Shown here piece after piece: positions 59,058 to 64,000 of a DNA stretch of 64,000 nucleotides; within the stretch, counting starts at the first letter, position 1; every line of letters starts with the position of its first letter. The translations under genes and the position numbers were made by a program. The DNA comes from Anaeramoeba flamelloides. Its lineage: Eukaryota > Metamonada > Anaeramoebidae. Under the pieces are notes generated by a model that made no database searches, was not told the DNA's origin, and was given only the letters and a program-made list of their open reading frames with translations. The DNA lies in contig JANTQA010000070.1 of NCBI GenBank assembly GCA_027625915.1, positions 9,677,001 to 9,741,000 of the forward strand, in the 5' to 3' direction.

Positions 59058-59761
59058 CACTACAAGGAAAATTTTTTCAAAAAAAAAATCTCTAAATTTT
59101 GTATTTTTCAAATACACTCATATAATAAACATTATTATACATAACAATTTTCAATGAGGTTTACAACTTTAATAGATATTAATAGGAATTGAAAAAAAAA
59201 TGAACTTTTTCAGTAATATTTTTTTCATTTTTAATTGTAAAATTTTTTGAATTTTTTAATTGACTTAGCAGAGAGATAATTTTCAAGTATTTTTTTTAAT
59301 GGTCTAAAAGGAAACATATTTTTCAATTTTAAAATAGTACAAAATATTCCAATCAAAAGATATCGCTAAATTAAATTGAAAAACTGATTTTTTATCTGTT
59401 TTTGGAATATTTTTTATCATTTTATTTTTTTTCCATGTTTGAGTTTTTATATACGTTCCCGGTTTTTTTCTGCAAATTACTTTAACATTTATTCGTTTTT
59501 CAATCTTAATGTTCGATCAAAAATTAATTCATTTCAACTTTTTCCAATAAAAAAATACCCTGAAAATAGGTGTTTTTTTCAAAAGTCGGTATTTTTGAAA
59601 AGGGGGGTATTCGGATTTTCAAGAGTTTAAAAGCTATCCTATTTTTATTACATAAAATTATGATAAGTTTGAAAAAATAATTTATAAAAGAAGTATAACT
59701 GAAATCCAATATATGGTTTAGGTTAACTTTAATTTTCGGTATTTAAATTTTCCTTGTAGTG
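59058..59761 (-). mobile_element. MITE family B, copy 3, complete
   Basis: 704 bp with CACTACAAGGAAAATTTT at the left and AAATTTTCCTTGTAGTG at the right, a near-perfect terminal inverted repeat of about 17 bases. High similarity to copy 2 suggests recent activity of the family. No clear target-site duplication. Confidence 0.88.
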
Positions 59762-61071
59762 AAGTATAAATTGAAAAAAATCAAAATTTTAAATATAGGA
59801 TATCTGTACGAATTAGTCGTTTTTATAACCTCAAATTTATTTTAAAAATTGATTTTTCAAGTTTAGAGCGCTTTATATCCTCTAGTTTAGAAGTTATTCC
59901 CAATTTTCGATTTTTCGTCAAAAAAAAAATTTTTTTTTGAAATTTTGAATTCTTAATTTCTAAAAAAGGTCCAATTTTACACAAAAATAAAAATTTTTTA
60001 ACATTTTTTAGATCATCTTACTAGGGTATTTTTTGATCAAAAATATGATTTTGGTGAAAAAAATTGAAAAAAATAAGGTTTCAAAAAAATTTTTTTTAAA
60101 TTTTTTTTACTACTCTTTTGATTTTCCCATATTTTTTTTACTCAAATATTATATAAGTAATATATTGAAAATAAAAAAGTTATAAATTTTTAAATTTTAA
60201 AATTTTTTTTTTAGATTATATTAAAAAAATTTTTTTTTTTTATTTTTTTTCGCTTTGACCCAAGTTAAATATAAAAATACATAAGTTTAACTAAATATTA
60301 GTTGTAAAAATGCTATATTAAAATATTTTTAATATAGACAAAAAATTTTTTACAAAATTTTTTTATTTTGATTTTTTTGTCACGTTTTTAAATTTAAACT
60401 TTATGAGAGTAAATGGTTTCGAAATTATTTTGAATTTAAAATGGGCGTTTTTGACTTTTTTTCAAAATTGAAAATTTTAAAAAATGTATATAAAAAAATT
60501 TTTTTTTAAATTTTTTTTAAATGTAGTAAAAATAGGTCACCTTAAAAAAATTTTTATTTTTTAAACATCTCAAAAAAATGATTTTTATCTTTATTCTCAC
60601 TGAAAAACAATGTTTAAAAAATTTTTTTTTTTTTTAACAGGAAAACTCTAGTAAAATTTTATTTTTTTCAAATTTATCAGAAAAAAAATTCACATTACAA
60701 ATATTTTGAAAAAAAATTATTAGAACCCAACTTATTTTATCTTTAAAATCATTTTTTCAAATTTTTGATAGTATAATCACTAGAAAAATAAAAAAAAAAA
60801 AAAAAAACAAAAAAATTAAAAACAAATTTTTACTAGTGTTTCCTATTAAAATGAATTTTTTCAAAAAAAAATTTTTTTTTTGGTTTTTTTCAATTTAATT
60901 TTAAATTTGTTAATTTTTTTACAATGAAAAAAAAAAAAAAAAATTTTTTTTTAATCTTAAAAAACTTGTAGTTTTTTTTTTTCAAAAAAAAATATATATT
61001 CGAAAAATTACTCAATTAAAAATTTAATTCGATTATCTTCAGAATTTTATAATTTTAAAATATCCAATAAT

Positions 61072-61150
61072 TACTCATTAGCTCAGCGGTGGAGCACCGA
61101 GAACTCCAAATTCGAAAAGTGTGTAACCGTAGTTCGATTCCTGATTAGAT
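61072..61150 (+). ncRNA. tRNA-like sequence with Pol III A and B boxes (degenerate tRNA or SINE head)
   Basis: TAGCTCAGCGGTGGAGC (61079-61095) fits a tRNA D arm and the A box. AGTTCGATTCC (61131-61141) fits the T loop and B box. A T-rich stretch starting at 61164 could end Pol III transcription. The T stem and acceptor stem do not pair properly, so it is unlikely to be a working tRNA. It may be a tRNA pseudogene or the head of a short tRNA-derived retroelement. No anticodon can be assigned. Confidence 0.5.
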
Positions 61151-61605
61151 CAATTAAATTAATAGTTTTTTTTTTATTTTTTTTTTAAATTTTTAAATAT
61201 AATTTGATCAATTAAAGTATATATGTTTGCTACCTGAATTTACCTTTAAAACTTTTCAAATTTTTTTTTTCAAAAATAAAAATCCTTTTTAGGTACCAAA
61301 ATTCGGATAAATACTGGTAACTAAGTAGTTTTTTCAGTATGTGGAGTAGAAGATTTTAAATTATGTATATATACTAAACTAGATTCAAAAAAGTGGGGCC
61401 CACAAAATAATAACAAAAAAAATAATAATTAATTAACGAATATTTAAAACAATTAAAATAAAAATTAAATAATCTAAATTATATTTGTTGAGTTTTTATT
61501 TATTTCGAATTAACTTTTTATAAAAAATAAAAAAAAATATATAAAAATAAAATTTTTTTTTTGGGCCCTTCTTTTTTGTAATTTTTTTCAAATTAATAAA
61601 AGCCA

Positions 61606-62611
61606 TTAATGCATTCCCCTTTTAATTCTATTACCAATCTTAATCTTTTTTTCCATTGAATTGCAAAGATTTTCTATTATTTCCCATTCAATATTATTCC
61701 AAACTTGTCTACATTTTTTTAATTAATTGGTTTTTTGTTTTAGGTGTCTCGTCACTTATTTTTTTGTCCATAATCCCCCATAAATGTTCAATTGGATTTA
61801 AATCCGGTGAGTTGGGTGGCCATTTTTTTAAAACATTACATTTCTTTTTCAGATACTCTTTTGTTGATATTGATGTATGCGAAGTAGCTCCATCTTGCAT
61901 CAATATCCATTGTTTTTTACCAAAAAGATTATCCATTCCAGAAAAAATTTTACTTCTGGAAATAATGTTTTTTTGATAAGATTCCGAGTTTACTATTTTT
62001 GGACACTTAATTAATGTTGATTGATATGAATAATTTATTCCACCAAAAAACATTACTTTTGGTATAAATTTAGTAAACCTCTCAAAAACTGAATCTATTA
62101 TAAAAAAAATATTTAAAATTTTTTATTTATTTTAATTTTTTTGCAAAATTGAATGAAGAGAATTAACTTGTTATTTTAAATATTCAATAAAAGGAGATGA
62201 ATTTAAAAAAAAAAAAAAAAAAAACATACCATCTCTTTCACCAGTTTGTCTCCAAATTTTTCTTTTTAAACCAGAAAAATAAAACCATTTTTCATCTGTA
62301 AAAATCACTTTCTTCCAATCAATAGGATTGTTGAGATATTTTTTTGCAAATTTTAATCTTTTTTCTTTTTGTTTATTTGTTAGCAGTGTTCTTTTTTTTG
62401 GTAATAAAAAATTAAATTTAAGTTCTTTTCTAATATTGTAAATTGTTGTTGTTGATAGATTTATATCGTGGTTATTTGATAAAAAAGATTTTAATTTTTT
62501 GCAACTCATTTTACGATTATCTTTTGTAATATTTTCAATAAGAATTTTTGTTTCCTCGTTTTGTTTTCTTTTTCGACCTGTTGAATATGTATTTTCTAAC
62601 GTACTAAAAAA

Positions 62612-62678
<67 letters not shown>

Positions 62679-62852
62679 AAAAAGAAAAAAATACTTTTTT
62701 ATTTGAAATTTTTTTATCCAATATCTAACTTTTTTTCTTGTTATATACAATCTTTCTGCAATTTTTCTTTGACTTAACCCCTCTTCATATAATAGTATTA
62801 TATTTAATCGAATTTCTCTTTCATTTAAATTATTTCGATAATTCTCTAACAT
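61606..62852 (-). CDS. Tc1-like DD34E transposase with two introns
   Basis: Exon 1 runs 62852-62695, exon 2 runs 62603-62230 and exon 3 runs 62094-61606. The N-terminal helix-turn-helix (EEGLSQRKIAERLYITRKKV) is followed across the first junction by the AT-hook-like GRKRK. The catalytic core has the first Asp in VIFTDEKWF, the second in ILMQDGATSHTS and the Glu in SPDLNPIEHLWG. The 34 residues between the last two define the DD34E (Tc1) type. The cut-and-paste reaction moves the element to TA sites. Introns are GTATTT...TTTTTAG and GTATGT...ATAATAG. In a run of seven A at about 61727-61733 one extra base shifts the frame to a TAG (61709-61711); beyond it another frame continues VWNNIEWEIIENLCNSMEKK to a TAA at 61606. 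Without that base the length is 340 codons, the family norm. The copy is inactive or carries a homopolymer error. Confidence 0.88.
62095..62229 (-). other. Transposase intron 2 (135 bp)
   Basis: GTATGT to ATAATAG. It also starts with a T-run of about 18 on the gene strand. The split codon GAT joins GERD to DSVFERF in frame. Confidence 0.8.
62604..62694 (-). other. Transposase intron 1 with 62-nt homopolymer
   Basis: 91 bp from GTATTT to TTTTTAG. Positions 62615-62676 are 62 consecutive A on the plus strand, that is an all-T polypyrimidine tract on the transcribed strand ending about 11 bases before the acceptor. Confidence 0.75.
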
Positions 62853-63157
62853 GTAAAAAATTCAATATCCAAAATCAGAAAATGAATCAAAAAGAAAATA
62901 AAAAGAAAAAATGAAAAAAATGAAAAAAAATATAAAATTAAAATTTCTTTCCAATTGAAAATTTTTTTTGAGAAAATCTTTAAAAATTCAAAATATTAAT
63001 TTAAAATATTAATTTTAATTAATTTTATCTCAATTACTATTAATTATTATGAAATAACATTCAAATAATTAATTTATATATTATTTGAATTAATTATTTA
63101 ACGAATAATAAAAATTTTCAATAAAAAAATTTGGGCCCTCTATTATTGAAATTAGTT

Positions 63158-64000
63158 TAAAACCTACAATTAAAAAAAAATTTTTTTTTTTTTTTTCAAA
63201 AAAAAAAACTTTAAAATTTATTTTAACATATGGGGAAAACTATATAAAAAATATAAAAACAATCTCAATTTTTCATTTTTTTGGGGCTCTTGCATTTTTC
63301 GAGTTATTGTCCAAAATAGCTGTGAAAAATCACTATTTAAAAAATTGTATATAAAAATCGATTTTGGGCAATATCTCGAAAACTAGACACACTAGAGACT
63401 TCTAAACACCAAAAATCGAAATTTAAGAAAATTTTGAATTTGTTGAGCAATAAAAAAATTTTGATCTCAGTTTTATATTTACTCTTGTGTATTTGTTTTT
63501 TGATCCTCAGAGAACTATAAAAAATATATTTGTTGTAAAAAAAGAAAATTCTTGAAATTTTAAACTTTTATTAAACAAAAGAAGTTATTTGTTTGATTTA
63601 AAAAAAATATTGTTGGAAAAATACCTGAAAATCTCAAATTTTAATGGATGGCGCATTATTTAGTATAGAAATTTATTGAAAAAAAGATATTTAATTACCT
63701 ACCTTTAATGAATTTTCTTTAAAAGATTAAATCTTTGAAAACACTTGGGGTTAGTTTTTTTTTTTCGAAATTGGATTTTATTTTTGGGTTTATTTCTGAC
63801 CAAGTGAATTGAAAAAATATGAAATATCTTCTGAAAATCTGAATAAAAAATGATTTATAAACCATCAATTAAAATATTTCACCTAAAAATCTCGTTTATC
63901 TCGTAATTTTGAATTAAAAAATTATCATAATATTTTTCAAAAGGTCCATAATCTTTATTATTTTATATACTTTCAAATTAATTTTTTTAAAAAAACAAAA
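63158..64000. other. AT-rich right flank
   Basis: No gene seen. It contains A/T homopolymers and a segment (63290-63440) that looks like an inverted relative of about 59800-59930. Nothing else can be assigned. Confidence 0.4.

Larger units (their letters stand above)
56462..61376. other. 4.9 kb intergenic region with MITEs and very AT-rich block
   Basis: In order: MITE D copy 2, a fold-back element with a G-rich centre, MITE B copy 3, an extremely A/T-homopolymeric block (about 59790-61060) with almost no G or C and no coding frame, and a tRNA-like sequence at 61072-61150. The homopolymer block is partly echoed in inverse orientation beyond the mariner element (63290-63440), sharing words around TCGATTTTTG and TCTAGT-TTTCGA. 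Confidence 0.5.
61377..63157 (-). mobile_element. Tc1/mariner-family DNA transposon, nearly intact
   Basis: 1781 bp. The ends are AACTAGATTCAAAAAAGTGG-GGCCC (left) and, read inward from the right, AACTAATTTC...GGGCCC, an imperfect inverted repeat, each flanked by a TA dinucleotide (61375-61376 and 63158-63159) as in all Tc1/mariner insertions. It encodes one transposase on the minus strand (61606-62852). Long A-runs (62615-62676 and 62206-62224) lie inside it. It lies in very AT-rich surroundings. Confidence 0.88.

Noticed and set aside
1-64000. CRISPR arrays, bacterial operons, retroelement polymerases, viral capsid or polymerase genes
   Set aside because: No regularly spaced direct repeats with unique spacers and no matching protein motifs were found in the frames I read.

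Overview
The window looks like nuclear DNA of a free-living amoeboid or flagellate protist. It is very AT-rich. The coding islands have moderate GC and encode long proteins full of Lys, Asn, Gln and Glu runs. GT-AG introns are present, and TAA, TAG and TGA all end genes, which points to the standard code. The mix of families (RGS, DUF547, an RCC1-BTB protein, a BAR-PH-ArfGAP-ankyrin protein, a divergent HSPA12-type Hsp70) resembles what I remember of Anaeramoeba (Metamonada). That placement is an inference from memory and was not tested.

Layout. 240-6128 (-): two coding blocks, PAS plus coiled coil and RGS plus DUF547. Matching splice phases suggest one 948-residue signalling protein with a 2.7 kb intron. 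12126-22816 (-): an ACAP-type ArfGAP of 747 residues in four exons, with two introns of about 4 kb. 23327-27185 (+): replication protein A large subunit (RPA1), divergently oriented from ACAP, with very long Asn- and Gln-rich linkers. 32672-34473 (-): an RCC1-BTB gene with an internal stop and a frame change, so either a pseudogene or a region of sequence error. 39095-42758 (+): NEMF/Rqc2 of the ribosome quality-control pathway. 47076-49775 (+): an HSPA12-like Hsp70 with a degenerate phosphate-binding motif. 54985-56461 (+): a coiled-coil plus RGS protein. 61377-63157: an almost intact Tc1/mariner DNA transposon whose transposase gene has two introns, one holding a 62-nt homopolymer.

Spaces between genes and large introns are packed with non-coding repeats that I could match to one another by eye. 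These include short inverted-repeat (MITE-like) elements of several families, fold-back elements, an element flanked by TTAA that sits inside another repeat, minisatellites and microsatellites. One MITE family shares the core of its terminal inverted repeat with the mariner element. The two ~4 kb ACAP introns contain at least four of these insertions, so transposon insertion is a plausible cause of their size.

The genes do not form an operon or a pathway cluster. They are ordinary eukaryotic housekeeping and signalling genes. No viral element, CRISPR array or bacterial operon was seen. All exon joins are inferred from GT-AG sites, reading-frame continuity and family similarity, without transcripts.
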